Assembly: GCA_021820825.1 (NCBI GenBank)
Contig: JAKADD010000129.1
Location: 1-7,057 of the forward strand
Reading direction: 5' to 3'
Length of the DNA stretch: 7,057 nucleotides
DNA from: Bacillota bacterium
GTDB lineage: Bacteria > Bacillota > Bacilli > Alicyclobacillales > SLC66
Part shown: positions 6,206 to 7,057 of the stretch, piece after piece
Layout of the letters: the number at the start of each line of letters is the position of its first letter
How positions within the stretch are numbered: position 1 is the first letter of the stretch
Position numbers and translations under genes: made by a program
The notes under the pieces: generated by a model
Database searches by the model: none
Seen by the model: only the letters and a program-made list of their open reading frames with translations
Told to the model about the DNA's origin: nothing

Positions 6206-7057
6206 TTACACCTCCATGAGCAGCAATTTGGGATCAGCAAGCAATCGTTTCATTTCGTTTATCGCATACTGCGCGGTCGCCCCATCGACAATTCGATGGT
6301 CAAAGCTGAGCGACAGAGCCATCATATGCGCACCCGCCACCTGGCCATCCCGCATCACGGGCCGTTCAGTAATACGTCCAACGCCAAGAATCGCCACTTC
6401 CGGATAATTGATGATCGGCGTGAAAAACATGCCGCCCGCCGATCCGATGTTGGTGATCGACACCGTGCCGCCTTTCATTTCTGCCGGCATCAGTTTGCCA
6501 GTCCGCGCACGGACCGCCATATCCTCGATCTGCGAGGCAATCGCCCACATGTTTTTACGGTCTGCATCGTGCACGACGGGCACCATCAGTCCCCGTTCCG
6601 TGTCAGTGGCAATCCCGATATTGTACGACCGCTTAAGAATCAGTTCCTGACGCTCTTCGTCAAGAGACGCATTCAGTTGTGGAAATCTCCGCACAGCAGC
6701 CACGAGCGCCTTGACCACAAACGGCAGGTAGGTGATTTTGACGCCGCGTTCTGCCGCCAGCGGTTTAATCTCCTGGCGCAGGCGAACAAGTTCCGACACG
6801 TCTGTCTCGTCCATAAGAGTCACGTGAGGAGCCGTATGTTTCGACCTGACCATGGACTGCGCGATGATCTTGCGAATCGAAGTCAGCGGCACGCGTTCTT
6901 CGCGTCCGTTCACCCCTGCGGCGGAACCCGGCTGCAAAGGCGCCTCGTCAGTTGCGGGTGCAGCAACTGAACTCACCGTCGCCGCAACTCCCGCGTCCTG
7001 CGCTGCAACTGAAATCGCCGTCGCTGCAATTCCCGCGTCCTGCGCCGCAACTGAAAT
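6206..7057 (-). CDS. pdhC: Dihydrolipoyl acetyltransferase, E2 of pyruvate dehydrogenase (N-terminal part outside the window)
   Basis: The C-terminal 283 residues of E2, the core of the PDH complex, which moves the acetyl group from lipoate to CoA. The visible part begins inside an Ala-rich linker (residues 1-50), followed by the 2-oxoacid dehydrogenase acyltransferase catalytic domain to the end. Diagnostic parts are the SKHTAPHVTLMDE segment, ITNIGSAGG, and the active-site DHRIVDG (codons at 6281-6301) with catalytic His254 of the visible chain. The protein ends in LLLMEV, much like Bacillus PdhC. The SKHTAPHVTLMDE stretch favours PDH over branched-chain or 2-oxoglutarate E2. The lipoyl and peripheral-subunit-binding domains must be encoded beyond base 7057. 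A GTG at 6974-6976 is in frame but is not the start, because the frame stays open upstream through repeated linker codons. The last codons carry the GGAGG used by pdhD. Confidence 0.96.
   Translation of the reverse strand: MSVAAQDAGIAATAISVAAQDAGVAATVSSVAAPATDEAPLQPGSAAGVNGREERVPLTSIRKIIAQSMVRSKHTAPHVTLMDETDVSELVRLRQEIKPLAAERGVKITYLPFVVKALVAAVRRFPQLNASLDEERQELILKRSYNIGIATDTERGLMVPVVHDADRKNMWAIASQIEDMAVRARTGKLMPAEMKGGTVSITNIGSAGGMFFTPIINYPEVAILGVGRITERPVMRDGQVAGAHMMALSLSFDHRIVDGATAQYAINEMKRLLADPKLLLMEV
6211..6215 (-). promoter_or_regulatory. Ribosome binding site fixing the GTG start of pdhD
   Basis: GGAGG on the minus strand inside the last sense codons of pdhC (ATG GAG GTG, then TAA), 9 nt before the GTG at 6199-6201. 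It supports the GTG start over the ATG at 6240 and suggests that ribosomes finishing pdhC feed pdhD. Confidence 0.75.
6962..7057 (-). repeat. 42-bp tandem repeat coding for an Ala-rich linker in pdhC
   Basis: Two adjacent 42-bp units (7016-7057 and 6974-7015) match at 38 of 42 positions, and the first bases of a third degenerate unit follow (about 6962-6973). They code for ISVAAQDAGIAATA and ISVAAQDAGVAATV, then SSVAAPA. Each 14-residue unit is itself two related heptads of the pattern xx(V/I)AAxx, so five heptads are visible in a row. The array continues past the window edge. Ala-rich, flexible segments that link the domains are normal for E2 proteins; the near-exact DNA repetition suggests recent unit duplication. 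Confidence 0.9.

Noticed and set aside
6202..6240. ATG at 6240 as the pdhD start
   Set aside because: It would overlap pdhC by 35 nt and add 13 residues not like any E3 N-terminus; the GTG at 6201 has the ribosome site and matches the MVVG start of Bacillus PdhD.
5236..6970. Two long plus-strand open frames opposite pdhD and pdhC
   Set aside because: Both are mirrored by unmistakable E3 and E2 sequences on the minus strand and have no ribosome site or motif of their own.
6974..6976. GTG in pdhC as a true start
   Set aside because: The frame stays open upstream through repeated linker codons, and an E2 without lipoyl and subunit-binding domains is not expected.
6962..7057. Repeat array as a CRISPR or mobile element end
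   Set aside because: Units are directly adjacent without spacers, stay in frame, and code for a typical E2 linker.

Overview
All genes in this window lie on the minus strand, so the biological reading order runs from base 7057 down to base 1. No plus-strand gene is supported. The window suggests a spore-forming member of the Bacillota (Firmicutes), Bacillus/Alicyclobacillus-like, with moderately high GC. The evidence is a YtxC-family sporulation protein, pyruvate dehydrogenase E2 and E3 proteins that closely resemble Bacillus PdhC and PdhD, strong GGAGG-type ribosome binding sites, and GTG/TTG starts. The genus cannot be fixed from the sequence alone.

Right part (7057-3228): a central-carbon operon. 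The end of pdhC (E2, cut by the window edge) is followed after 4 nt by pdhD (E3), and then by an NAD-type malic enzyme with an N-terminal ACT domain. The E1 genes pdhA and pdhB presumably lie beyond base 7057. A bulged hairpin with a TTTT tail just after the malic enzyme (3224-3259) is a plausible terminator. The malic enzyme turns malate into pyruvate and the PDH complex turns pyruvate into acetyl-CoA, so the gene order follows a metabolic route. The visible start of the E2 fragment is a 42-bp tandem repeat coding for an Ala-rich linker.

Middle (3145-912): a membrane-anchored or exported TolB/PD40-like beta-propeller protein of unknown function. It overlaps by ATGA with a dienelactone hydrolase-family enzyme that has an intact Cys-Asp-His set plus Glu. 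These two genes are tightly coupled and are the least understood part of the window.

Left part (911-1): a 133-base spacer, then an open frame that runs off the left edge. It reads as YtxC, a putative sporulation protein, and probably starts at a GTG at 778.

Most of the window is ordinary housekeeping. No mobile element, CRISPR array, tRNA or rRNA was seen. The points most worth a second look are the propeller-hydrolase pair, the malic enzyme attached to the pdh genes, and the nested repeat in the E2 linker.
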